This document shows positions 1 to 6,308 of a stretch of 25,170 bases of DNA, piece after piece; within the stretch, counting starts at the first letter, position 1; every line of letters starts with the position of its first letter. Both the position numbers and the translations under genes were made by a program. The DNA comes from Deltaproteobacteria bacterium. Lineage in GTDB: Bacteria > Desulfobacterota > Desulfobaccia > Desulfobaccales > 0-14-0-80-60-11. Location: contig JAMCQY010000432.1 in assembly GCA_023381945.1 (NCBI GenBank), positions 17,399 through 42,568 on the forward strand, given 5' to 3'. Under the pieces are notes generated by a model. The model saw nothing but the letters and a program-made list of their open reading frames with translations, was not told the origin of the DNA and searched no databases.

Positions 1-22
1 GGCCTGAGCCCATCATAGAGCC

Positions 23-225
23 GCCGGCCACCAGAGGAAACTTTTGGCAAACACTATAATTTCTATTTTTAACCGCGGCGCCCTTGCGCAGGATTTTCAC
101 ACTTGATCACCCCGGTGGCTATTTCTTGCTCAAAGGGCGGTTCATCGCGGCAGCGGCGTCCGGGCCGGGCATCTCCTGATATGTTCATGGGTTACATTCT
201 CAGGACGCATCTGGCATGGCTGTTG
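23..225 (+). repeat. Leader repeat, copy 1 (upstream of first Met/Gly-rich gene)
   Basis: This 203-bp block aligns without gaps to 1131-1333 with 9 mismatches by my count (about 96% identity). Each copy ends 58-59 bp before the start codon of a Met/Gly-rich secreted protein gene. The first part (33-58) is also the right terminal repeat of the TATAG-type element described at 853-1166. The block may carry a shared promoter or leader RNA, but I could not identify a convincing promoter. A reading frame runs through it in both copies, but it has no plausible start and I do not call it a gene. Confidence 0.8.
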
Positions 226-283
226 CTTCTTTCCAGGTCAGTTGGCCCCGAGGGGCTGACAAACCCAAATGGAGGAAGCAAAA

Positions 284-652
284 TTGAAAAAGATTATGGT
301 AATGACAGTAGTCGTCTTGGCTATGGGTTTACTTGCCGCATCGGCAATGGCCGGACCTTGCGGCGGCGGTGGGATGGGGCCGGGCGGCGCCATGATGGGG
401 GGCGGCGGCTCCATGATGGGCGGCGGCGGCTCCATGATGGGCGGCGGCGGTTCCATGATGGGCGGCGGCGCCATGATGGCGGGCGGCGGCTCTATGATGG
501 GCTCAGGCCAACAGGGCTCCATGATGGGCTCCGGCCATCAGGGCTCCATGATGGGCTCAGGCCAACAGGGCTCCATGATGGGCTCAGGCCAACAGGACTC
601 CATGACGGGCTCAGGCCAACAGGGCTCCATGACGGGCCCTCAGGGCTGGTAA
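284..652 (+). CDS. Met/Gly-rich repeat protein, secreted, copy 1
   Basis: A predicted exported protein of 122 residues with no recognised family. I choose the TTG at 284 because GGAGG (271-275) lies 8 bases upstream; the ATG at 269 overlaps that site and has none of its own. The product then begins MKKIMVMTVVVLAMG, a typical signal peptide ending in ASAMA at about residue 23. The mature part is all repeats: first a 7-residue unit (GGGGSMM, 21 bp), then a 9-residue unit (GSMMGSGQQ, 27 bp), with MM changed to MT in the last two units. It has a single Cys near the mature N terminus. Paired Met residues suggest soft-metal (copper or silver) binding or an oxidant sink, but that is inference. The paralogue at 1393 has the same start arrangement. 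Confidence 0.75.
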   Translation: MKKIMVMTVVVLAMGLLAASAMAGPCGGGGMGPGGAMMGGGGSMMGGGGSMMGGGGSMMGGGAMMAGGGSMMGSGQQGSMMGSGHQGSMMGSGQQGSMMGSGQQDSMTGSGQQGSMTGPQGW

Positions 653-746
653 CCTTGTTCTTCAGTACCTGCAAATAATCAAAATCCAAGATCAGATCGG
701 ACTGGCAAGACCAACGCTATTCCGGGTAATCCCCAAACCTCCCGAC

Positions 747-786
747 GCCCTTCCCGAAACCCCCAAAGCTTTCGGGAAGGGCTTTT
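747..786 (+). terminator. Rho-independent terminator after Met/Gly-rich gene 1
   Basis: A 13-bp perfect stem (747-759 with 770-782, GCCCTTCCCGAAA and its complement) closes a 10-nt loop and is followed by TTTT. It lies about 95 bp after the stop codon at 652. Confidence 0.8.
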
Positions 787-883
787 AATTTGCTCCGCCT
801 CCTTAGTACCGGCCAGCCGCAATCAGATAGGTGTAAGTGGAGGGATCACCCTTATAGCAATTGCCAAAAGTTTTTTCCTAAAT

Positions 884-1013
884 GAGCCTCTTGCAAAATG
901 TAGCCGCAGGCTTCAAGCCTGCGCTTGCACAGGCTAGAAAGCCTGTGCCACCAGGGAATTATCCGGCAATTAAGAAGATTCTTCTTTCTTTAAATGAATT
1001 TTGCAAGGGGGTC
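884..1013 (+). mobile_element. MITE-like element A, copy 1
   Basis: A 130-bp element whose ends are near-perfect inverted repeats (GAGCCTCTTGCAAAAT at 884-899; ATTTTGCAAGGGGGTC at 998-1013). Internally it holds two smaller palindromes, GCAGGCTTCAAGCCTGC and CACAGGCTAGAAAGCCTGTG. A second copy lies in opposite orientation at 5912-6038, with about six mismatches and a 3-bp gap. The open frame that runs through it is a by-product of the repeat, not a gene. Confidence 0.8.
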
Positions 1014-1033
1014 TGTTGTGTACGCAACTTCTC

Positions 1034-1125
1034 AAAATCCCCCCTATCCCCCCTTTTTCAAAGGGGGAACTCAGTGGAATTCCTTTAAAAGTCCCCCTTT
1101 GAAAAAGGGGGATTTAGGGGGATTT
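1034..1125. repeat. CCCCCTTT/AAAGGGGG inverted repeat
   Basis: A run of CCCCCT blocks ending in TTTTTCAAAGGGGG is mirrored by CCCCCTTTGAAAAAGGGGG and GGGGATTT blocks, giving a long imperfect hairpin. Similar C5/G5 hairpins are scattered in many proteobacterial genomes. No coding signal is visible. Confidence 0.6.
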
Positions 1126-1130
1126 GAAAA

Positions 1131-1333
1131 GCCGGCCACCAGAAGAAACTTTTGGCAATCACTATAATTTCTATTTCTGGCCGCGGCGCCCTTGCGCAGG
1201 ATTTTCACACTTGATCACCCCGGTGGCTATTTCTTGCTCAAAGGGCGGTTCATCGCGGCAGCGGCGTCCTGGCCGGGCATCTCTTGATATGTTCATGGGT
1301 TACATTCTCAGGACGCTTCTGGTATGGCTGTTG
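1131..1333 (+). repeat. Leader repeat, copy 2 (upstream of second Met/Gly-rich gene)
   Basis: This is the partner of 23-225, at a constant offset of 1108 bp with no indels and 9 substitutions. It ends 59 bp before the GTG start at 1393. It overlaps the right terminal repeat (1141-1166) of the nested element, so that element end was present before the block was duplicated. Confidence 0.8.
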
Positions 1334-1392
1334 CATACTCCGTTCGTCAGGTTACTCCAAGGGGGTTAACAAATCAAAAGGAGGAAGCAGCT

Positions 1393-1836
1393 GTGAAGAA
1401 GATTACGGGGTTGGCGGCAGTTCTTTCGGTAACGGTATTGTTTGCCGGCGCGGCAATGGCCGCACCGCACGGCGGCGGCATGATGGGCGGCGGCGGCTCC
1501 ATGATGGGCGGGTGCGGCCCCATGATGGGCGGTGGCGGCTCCATGATGGGCGGGTGCGGCCCCATGATGGGCGGGTGCGGCCCCATGATGGGGGGCGGCG
1601 GCTCCATGATGGGCGGCGGCTCCATGATGGGCGGCGGCTCCATGATGGCGGGCGGCGGCCAACAGGGCTCCACGACGGGCTCAGGCCAACAGGTCTCCAC
1701 GACTGGCTCTGGTCAGGGTGGCTCCACGACGGGCTCCGGCCAACAGGTCTCCACGACTGGCTCTGGTCAGACCGGTTCCATGACGGGCTCCGGCCAGACC
1801 GGTTCCATGAACATGAACACCGGCAACGCCCAGTAG
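1393..1836 (+). CDS. Met/Gly-rich repeat protein, secreted, copy 2
   Basis: Predicted exported protein of 147 residues, paralogous in design to the gene at 284. I choose the GTG at 1393 because AGGAGG (1379-1384) precedes it by 8 bases and translation then opens with MKKITGLAAVLSVTVLFAG, a signal peptide ending GAAMA. The first half of the mature protein alternates GGGGSMM and GGCGPMM units, so it has three Cys where copy 1 has one. In the second half the units become GSTTGSGQQ: both Met codons of each pair (ATGATG) are changed to ACGACG. It ends MTGSGQTGSMNMNTGNAQ. The two signal peptides differ far more than the DNA leaders do. Metal binding is a guess; no homologous family is recognised. 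Confidence 0.75.
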   Translation: MKKITGLAAVLSVTVLFAGAAMAAPHGGGMMGGGGSMMGGCGPMMGGGGSMMGGCGPMMGGCGPMMGGGGSMMGGGSMMGGGSMMAGGGQQGSTTGSGQQVSTTGSGQGGSTTGSGQQVSTTGSGQTGSMTGSGQTGSMNMNTGNAQ

Positions 1837-1943
1837 CGCGCCATCCGGCAATCTGATGGGCAGGTCCGTCCGCTGGGATATGGCTGATGTCTAAGAATAA
1901 GCCGATTAACCTTCAACCCATCCACTAATCCTTCCTTGGTCTT

Positions 1944-1974
1944 CCCGGTGGCTGCCAGGCCACCGGGGAGGTTT
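1944..1974 (+). terminator. Possible terminator after Met/Gly-rich gene 2
   Basis: A 9-bp GC-rich stem (CCCGGTGGC 1944-1952, GCCACCGGG 1959-1967) with a 6-nt loop. Only four T follow after a GAGG spacer, so termination is less certain than at 747. Confidence 0.45.
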
Positions 1975-2004
1975 TCAGAGGAACCTCTAAGGAAACCGAT
2001 AGTT

Positions 2005-2256
2005 ATGGCCATATACGAATATCGATGTATAGAATGTGGATCCATGGAGCAAAGATTGGCCGGGCCTCATGATATTGCGGCCATTTGCGCTCAATGTACA
2101 GGCTTGATGCTTCGATTCGATGAGGAGGCTTTCCGGCTGTTTTTCGAGAACGAATCAGGACAGGCCGTCTGCTTCCCATTAAAACCGACCCCAAAAACTG
2201 CGCAGAATCTTCACAGAAAAAATTCACGATGGGGAATTTTTAGTCAGCAAGAATGA
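2005..2256 (+). CDS. Small zinc-ribbon protein (FmdB-like N terminus)
   Basis: A predicted cytoplasmic protein of 83 residues. From the ATG at 2005 it begins MAIYEYRCIECG, close to the MPIYEYxCxxCG opening of FmdB-type zinc ribbons, and a second pair, CAQC, follows about 22 residues later, so one zinc could be bound by two CxxC knuckles. AAGGA at 1989-1993 may serve as ribosome binding site. The frame is open further upstream (to 1936), but that part overlaps a hairpin and lacks the family start. The C-terminal half, basic and low in motifs, is not recognised. The function of FmdB-type ribbons is generally unproven, so I give only the fold. Confidence 0.6.
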   Translation: MAIYEYRCIECGSMEQRLAGPHDIAAICAQCTGLMLRFDEEAFRLFFENESGQAVCFPLKPTPKTAQNLHRKNSRWGIFSQQE

Positions 2257-2285
2257 CCATGGGCCGGACGGCTTGATTAACCCCA

Positions 2286-2327
2286 CAGTACTACCCCGGC
2301 AGGGGCTGCGGTTGGGGTTGCTGGTAA
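2286..2327 (+). pseudogene. C-terminal remnant of a Tyr/Cys-rich secreted protein paralogue
   Basis: The frame ending in TAA at 2325-2327 reads QYYPGRGCGWGCW, closely resembling the C terminus of the intact gene 2371-2670 (YPATNYGGWGCW). The DNA around the stop also matches (GCTGGTAATA in both). An in-frame TGA at 2274-2276 closes the frame upstream and no start is present. It looks like the tail left by a deleted tandem copy. Confidence 0.45.
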
Positions 2328-2370
2328 TACGCAACCGAAGCTCTATAAATAAACGAGTGAGATAGCGACC

Positions 2371-2670
2371 ATGAAAAAGAAAAGCATAATAATAATGGCA
2401 ACCATACTGGTTTTGACTCTCGGCGCCAGCGCGGCGATGGCTTGCAGCTGGGGAGGCAACACGGGCGGCCAATATACCGCTTACTCGGGACCTCATAATT
2501 GTTCCATGGTGGGCTCCCCCGGCAAGTACTACTGCCCCCGGACGAGAAACGGCTACTGTCCCATGGTCGCCGCCCCCGGCCGGTACACGCCATACGCTAG
2601 CACGACCGATTGGTCGGGCCAGTATTACACTTACCCGGCCACGAACTACGGGGGCTGGGGCTGCTGGTAA
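2371..2670 (+). CDS. Small Tyr/Cys-rich secreted protein
   Basis: Predicted exported protein of 99 residues of unknown family. MKKKSIIIMATILVLTLG followed by ASAAMA is a clear signal peptide, with cleavage expected before Cys25. AMAC is not a good lipobox, so a lipoprotein is less likely. The mature chain (about 75 residues) is rich in Tyr, Gly, Pro, Trp and Cys. It contains a twofold repeat, NCSMVGSPGKYYCP then YCPMVAAPGRYTPY, and ends GGWGCW. Six Cys in the mature part suggest disulfides or metal binding outside the cytoplasm. The ATG start is the only sensible one, although its ribosome site (GTGAG about 2356) is weak. It may belong functionally with the two Met/Gly-rich exported proteins upstream; that is inference from proximity. 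Confidence 0.7.
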   Translation: MKKKSIIIMATILVLTLGASAAMACSWGGNTGGQYTAYSGPHNCSMVGSPGKYYCPRTRNGYCPMVAAPGRYTPYASTTDWSGQYYTYPATNYGGWGCW

Positions 2671-3010
2671 TAAGCCCATCATAAAAATCCAAAGCTCAGG
2701 ACCGGTTCCTTCCCGGACCAGGCCTGACCTGCCAAAAACAAAGATCCTTGAATCCTCAAGACCTGGCCGCACAGAGTTAGGCTTGTCCAAAGAGAAATCA
2801 CCTCGCTGACCAAGAAATTAATCTGGTTCGGGATAGGATCAAGGGGAAGTATGCCCTTGTGGACGCGACTCCTGCCGGCCGTTTCCGCTACCCCACCGGG
2901 GAAAATGTACGCTTAAACCGGATGAACCGAAAATTCTTTCTTCTATTTATTTCTTCTAACTGACAACCGGCAACTGGCCACTGAAAACTGCATTTAATTC
3001 ATCTGCCCCC
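2671..3010. other. Intergenic region before rplM
   Basis: About 340 bp without a gene I can support. It includes a single-arm tract of degenerate ACTGGC/ACTGAAAAC units (2958-2990), related to the tracts near 11330 and 19610. Otherwise I see nothing, and the open frames here have no start, signal or family resemblance. Confidence 0.5.
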
Positions 3011-3040
3011 TTGACAAAGGCAGTGACAGCCCGATATATT
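3011..3040 (+). promoter_or_regulatory. Sigma70-type promoter for rplM-rpsI
   Basis: TTGACA (3011-3016) and TATATT (3035-3040) are separated by 18 bp, a near-consensus housekeeping promoter. Transcription would start near 3047, giving a leader of only about 23 nt before the rplM ATG, too short for a large structured L13 leader. Confidence 0.7.
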
Positions 3041-3069
3041 TCTATGGTTAATATCAGGAGTGTCTCGAT

Positions 3070-3504
3070 ATGAAAAGCTATACAGCCCATCAGGGGGAAA
3101 TCCCCCGGAATTGGTACCTTGTGGATGCCCAGGGCAAGATCCTGGGCCGCCTGGCCAGCCGCATCGCCATGGTGCTCCGGGGCAAGACCAAGCCGGTCTT
3201 CACTCCCCACATCGATACCGGGGATTTCGTGGTAGTGGTCAATGCCGCGCAGGTGCTTTTGTCCGGCAGAAAATTGGATAACAAGATGTATTATCGGCAT
3301 TCCGGCTACATGGGCGGGCTGAAGGAAATTACCGCCCGGCAGCAGCTCCAAAAGAAGCCCGAAGAAGTGCTGCGCCACGCCGTACGCGGCATGTTGCCGA
3401 AAAATAGCCTGGGAAGGCAGTTGCTCAAGAAGCTGAAGATTTACGCCGGCGGGGAACACCCCCATCAGGCTCAGCAACCGGCAGCCTTTCCTTGGGAGGA
3501 TTGA
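3070..3504 (+). CDS. rplM: 50S ribosomal protein L13
   Basis: Ribosomal protein L13 binds 23S rRNA early in large-subunit assembly. The 144 residues match the usual length (about 142). Family hallmarks are visible: [20 protein letters not shown] near the N terminus, GDFVVVVNA, then [12 protein letters not shown], and [23 protein letters not shown] in the C-terminal half. CAGGAG (3055-3060) precedes the ATG by 9 bases, and a near-consensus promoter lies just upstream. The stop codon TGA overlaps the ATG of rpsI (TGATG at 3502-3506), the standard rplM-rpsI operon with coupled translation. Confidence 0.97.
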   Translation: MKSYTAHQGEIPRNWYLVDAQGKILGRLASRIAMVLRGKTKPVFTPHIDTGDFVVVVNAAQVLLSGRKLDNKMYYRHSGYMGGLKEITARQQLQKKPEEVLRHAVRGMLPKNSLGRQLLKKLKIYAGGEHPHQAQQPAAFPWED

Positions 3505-3899
3505 TGGCGGCGCCAGCAAGCATTAATGCCACCGGCAAGCGCAAATCGGCCATCGCCCGGGTTTATTTACGCCCTGGCAGCGGCCGGATTTTGGTTAATC
3601 AGCGCAATCTGGAAGAATATTTTCCCATGGAGACCACCCGTAATCTGGTGCGTAAGCCCCTGGAGCTGGTTAACGTGGGTCCCGATTTCGATATCGTGGT
3701 CAACGTCCGGGGCGGCGGCGTGGAAGGTCAGGCCGGTGCAGTGAAGCACGCCCTGAGCCGGGCCCTGGTGATCTTCAACCCCGAGCTGCGCTCGGTCCTG
3801 AAGAAAGCCGGCTTCCTCACCCGGGACTCCCGCATCAAAGAGCGGAAGAAGTACGGTCTCCGGGGCGCCCGCCGCGGTTGCCAGTATTCGAAGCGCTAA
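3504..3899 (+). CDS. rpsI: 30S ribosomal protein S9
   Basis: Ribosomal protein S9 is part of the small-subunit head; its C-terminal tail reaches the P-site tRNA. I choose the ATG at 3504, giving 131 residues. It overlaps the rplM stop codon and has GGGAGG at 3494-3499. The TTG at 3492 would add four residues but lies within that ribosome site. Family features: ATGKRKSAIARVYLRPGSG at the N terminus, VRGGGVEGQAGAVKHALSRAL in the middle, and a basic end RRGCQYSKR with the conserved terminal SKR. No clear terminator follows; the next landmark is a GTAG palindrome at 3956. Confidence 0.97.
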   Translation: MAAPASINATGKRKSAIARVYLRPGSGRILVNQRNLEEYFPMETTRNLVRKPLELVNVGPDFDIVVNVRGGGVEGQAGAVKHALSRALVIFNPELRSVLKKAGFLTRDSRIKERKKYGLRGARRGCQYSKR

Positions 3900-3955
3900 C
3901 CTTGGATACCTCCCCTTGAAATGGGGGGACTTTAAAGCGGCTTCTGACGGTATTT

Positions 3956-3984
3956 GTAGGGGCGGGTTTTAAACCCGCCCCTAC
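3956..3984. repeat. GTAGGGGCGGG palindrome
   Basis: Perfect 14-bp arms (GTAGGGGCGGGTTT and its complement) flank a single T, between rpsI and argC. It belongs to a set of GTAG-footed palindromes also seen at 16127, 16731, 19516 and 22277. It is not followed by a T run, so it is not an ordinary terminator. Confidence 0.7.
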
Positions 3985-4042
3985 GCGGTTTATCCCTTCC
4001 ACGTGCGAATTGGGACGGTCTCCCAATGCAAAGCCAATTCCC

Positions 4043-5086
4043 ATGAAAAAGATAAAAGTCGCCATTATCGGCGCCTCCGGTTATGCCGGGCTGGAACTGG
4101 TGCGGATTTTGGTCCGCCACCCCGGCTGTGAACTGGTAGCTCTCCATTCCCTCGAATATCCGGGCCGCCCGGTAGCCGAAATTTTCCCGGCCCTGGCCGG
4201 TATCGTCCCGCTCACCTTCAGCGACTGTGCTGCCGAGGAATGCGCCGCCGCGGTTGACGTAGTCTTCACCGCGGTGCCGCATCAGGCCGCCATGAGCATG
4301 ATACCCCCTATCCTGGAGCGGGACTGCAAGGTAGTAGACCTGAGCGCGGACTTCCGCTTCAAGGACGCCGCGGTCTATGAACAGTATTACCAGCCCCACA
4401 GCGCCAAGGACCTGTTGAGTGAGGCGGTCTACGGCCTGCCGGAGATCCACGGCTACGCGGTCAGCCGCTCCCGGCTGGTGGGCAACCCCGGCTGCTATCC
4501 CACCTGCGTCATCCTGGGGTTTGCTCCCTTGGTGCAGAATAAGCTGGTTTGCCTGGATTCTCTCATTGCCGATTGTAAGTCCGGAGTCAGCGGCGCCGGC
4601 CGGACCTCGTCCCTGCCTGCCTCATTTTGCGAAGTCAACGAGGGCTTCCGGGCCTACAAGGTGGCGGAGCACCGCCATAACCCGGAGATGGAGCAGGAGT
4701 TGAGCCTGCTGGCCGGAGAGCAGGTAATGGTCACCTTCACCCCGCACCTTACGCCCATGAGCCGGGGCATCCTGGGGACCTTGTACGCCCGGTTGACGAT
4801 GCCTTTAACCGAAATAGAGATTCTCAATTTTTATCAGAGCTTCTATGCCGATCAACCCTTCATCCGGCTCCAGCCCCCTGGGGTTTTGCCCAACACCGTC
4901 AATGTCCGGGCCAGCAATTACTGCGATATCGGCGTGAAGGTGGACGCCGCCCGTAACCGGGTCATCGTGGTCTCGGCCATTGACAACCTCCACCGGGGCG
5001 CGGCCGGCCAGGCAGTGCATAATTTTAACCTGATGATGGGGTTTCCGGAGACCACCGGGTTGGACCTGGTGCCGATGCTTCCATAG
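4043..5086 (+). CDS. argC: N-acetyl-gamma-glutamyl-phosphate reductase
   Basis: ArgC catalyses the NADPH-dependent reduction of N-acetylglutamyl-5-phosphate to the semialdehyde, the third step of arginine synthesis. Starting at the ATG at 4043 gives 347 residues, the normal length, and the expected opening MKKIKVAIIGASGYAGLELV, with the GxSGYxG dinucleotide-binding loop. The upstream in-frame TTG (4010) would prefix an unrelated stretch. The catalytic Cys is Cys151 in GNPGCYPTC. AEHRHNPEMEQEL carries the conserved HRHxPE motif, and the domain ends with VVSAIDNLHRGAAGQAVHNFNLM. No good ribosome site is seen. It stands alone between palindromic spacers, with no other arg gene nearby. Confidence 0.95.
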   Translation: MKKIKVAIIGASGYAGLELVRILVRHPGCELVALHSLEYPGRPVAEIFPALAGIVPLTFSDCAAEECAAAVDVVFTAVPHQAAMSMIPPILERDCKVVDLSADFRFKDAAVYEQYYQPHSAKDLLSEAVYGLPEIHGYAVSRSRLVGNPGCYPTCVILGFAPLVQNKLVCLDSLIADCKSGVSGAGRTSSLPASFCEVNEGFRAYKVAEHRHNPEMEQELSLLAGEQVMVTFTPHLTPMSRGILGTLYARLTMPLTEIEILNFYQSFYADQPFIRLQPPGVLPNTVNVRASNYCDIGVKVDAARNRVIVVSAIDNLHRGAAGQAVHNFNLMMGFPETTGLDLVPMLP

Positions 5087-5093
5087 CTTTCGA

Positions 5094-5147
5094 TGTAGAA
5101 CCGCCGCCCTCGGCGGTTCTTAAGCCGGCGAGGGCGCCGGCTCTACA
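5094..5147. repeat. Double-hairpin palindrome between argC and truA
   Basis: The outer ends TGTAGA and TCTACA are inverted copies; inside are two GC hairpins (AACCGCC...GGCGGTT and GCCGGCG...CGCCGGC). It is 54 bp, starts 7 bp after the argC stop and ends 17 bp before truA. It may be a REP-like element or act on mRNA stability. No T run follows. Confidence 0.65.
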
Positions 5148-5164
5148 TTATCTGGATCCATCAT

Positions 5165-5911
5165 ATGCCTCCCCCGCGCAATATCCGCCTCCTGTTAGAA
5201 TACGACGGTAGCCGCTACCACGGCTGGCAACGCCAAAAGGGCGATCTCAGCATTCAGCAAGTCATCGAGGAGTCTTTGCAGCGTCTCACCGATGAGCCCA
5301 TAAAGCTTATCGGCTCCGGCCGCACCGACGCCGGGGTTCATGCCCTGGGCCAGGTCGCCAATTTCCGCACCAACAGCACTATCCCCTTAAAGGCCTTCCA
5401 TGAGGGGCTGAACTCCATGCTGCCCCATGATATTGCCGTGTTGGAGGCCCAGGAAGTCTCCCCAGAGTTTCACGCCCGCAAGTCGGCCCTTTCCAAGACT
5501 TACGAATACCGCATCCTGAACCGGCCCGACCGCTCGCCCCTGCACCATCATTACGGCTGGTGGCTTTCGCAAAAACTCGATCTGCCGGCCATGGCCGCGG
5601 CCGCCCTAGCCCTGCCAGGGGAACATGATTTTTCCGCCTTCAGGGCCTCGGGCAGCGGCAACCGCAATCCGGTGCGCCGGATTTTTTCAGCGGACTGGCA
5701 GACCCACCCCGGTGGCTGGCTGCGCTTCACCATCACCGGCAATGGCTTCCTGCGGGGTATGGTCCGCAGCCTGGTGGGCACCATGGTGGAGGTCGGGAAG
5801 GGTAAGGCCGAGCCTTCCCTGCTGGTGGAATTGCTCAAAAATGGCGAGCGCCGCCTGGCCGGCCCCACCGCGCCTGGCCGGGGCCTGTATCTGGTTGAAG
5901 TGGTTTATTGA
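5165..5911 (+). CDS. truA: tRNA pseudouridine(38-40) synthase
   Basis: TruA converts uridines 38-40 of the tRNA anticodon arm to pseudouridine. The 248 residues match the family. The N terminus NIRLLLEYDGSRYHGWQRQ is typical, and the catalytic aspartate is Asp55 in SGRTDAGVHALGQVANF. Further hallmarks are FHARKSALSKTYEYRI, HDFSAFRASG and ITGNGFLRGMVRSLVGT, with a C-terminal GPTAPGRGLYLVEV. The ATG at 5165 is the natural start, though the ribosome site is weak. The stop codon is directly followed by MITE-like element A copy 2, so the 3' end of the transcript would include that structure. Confidence 0.96.
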   Translation: MPPPRNIRLLLEYDGSRYHGWQRQKGDLSIQQVIEESLQRLTDEPIKLIGSGRTDAGVHALGQVANFRTNSTIPLKAFHEGLNSMLPHDIAVLEAQEVSPEFHARKSALSKTYEYRILNRPDRSPLHHHYGWWLSQKLDLPAMAAAALALPGEHDFSAFRASGSGNRNPVRRIFSADWQTHPGGWLRFTITGNGFLRGMVRSLVGTMVEVGKGKAEPSLLVELLKNGERRLAGPTAPGRGLYLVEVVY

Positions 5912-6038
5912 GAGCCTCTTGCAAAATTCATTTAGAGAAAGAAGAATCTTCTTAATTGCCGGATAATTCCCTGGTGGCACAGGCTTTCCAGCCTGTGCAA
6001 GCGCAGGCTGGCCTGCGGCTACAGTTTGCAAGAGGCTC
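5912..6038 (-). mobile_element. MITE-like element A, copy 2 (inverted)
   Basis: A 127-bp element with terminal inverted repeats GAGCCTCTTGCAAAAT (5912) and TTTGCAAGAGGCTC (ending 6038). It is the inverted copy of 884-1013 and begins immediately after the truA stop codon. It is slightly shorter, lacking 3 bp in the first inner palindrome. Its ends pair better than those of copy 1, so it may be the more intact member. Confidence 0.8.
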
Positions 6039-6045
6039 TTGAGAT

Positions 6046-6308
6046 ACAGTTTTCCGTATTCCGTTTTCCGTAAAAAACAAATCAACAGGGAGATTTTGTC
6101 GTTACGCGTGATTACATCTTAGGATAATGCCAAATCTTCCGGATTAACCGTAGGCTTCAGCCTGCCGCAACGCGGGCAGAAAGCCTGGGCCACCGATGTC
6201 TTCGTCGCCAGGGAGGTCTTTCACGGAAAACAGAAAACGGAAAACTGAAAACGGGGTTATAAAAACGTTATGGAAGACGGAAAACGAAAAACGGAAAACG
6301 AAAAACCA
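6046..6308. repeat. GGAAAAC/GTTTTCC repeat tract running into the cyclase gene
   Basis: Left arm 6046-6080 is built of GTTTTCCGT units; right arm 6222-6308 of GGAAAAC and GAAAAACGG units, so the two are inverted. Between them (6150-6215) is a degraded copy of the GTAGGCTTCAGCC...AAAGCCTG core of element A. The right arm continues past the ATG at 6270 and encodes the first 13 or so residues of the cyclase. Confidence 0.6.

Larger units (their letters stand above)
853..1166. mobile_element. Nested MITE-like element with TATAG terminal repeats
   Basis: The left end (853-878) begins TATAGCAATTGCCAAAAG and the right end (1141-1166) is its inverted copy ending CACTATA; 22 of 26 positions pair. Between the ends lie a second MITE-like element (884-1013) and a large CCCCCTTT/AAAGGGGG inverted repeat (about 1034-1125). 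The terminal repeats match those of the 127-bp elements at 16689 and 19474, so this looks like an expanded member of that family that later took up other repeats. It has no coding capacity. It fills most of the 740 bp between the two Met/Gly-rich genes. Confidence 0.65.

Noticed and set aside
238..522. Pro/Met-rich - strand frames opposite the Met/Gly repeats
   Set aside because: Complement of GGC/ATG repeats; no start signals. The + strand frames have signal peptides and ribosome sites.
398..640. CRISPR-like array in the Met/Gly genes
   Set aside because: The repeats are contiguous in-frame coding units of 21 and 27 bp without unique spacers.
882..1088. Open frame beginning MSLLQNVAAGFKPALAQ
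   Set aside because: It is read from MITE-like element A and a C5/G5 hairpin; the same peptide pieces would occur wherever the repeat does.
2800..2940. Possible protein remnant before rplM
   Set aside because: Open in more than one frame but with no start, motif or family resemblance.
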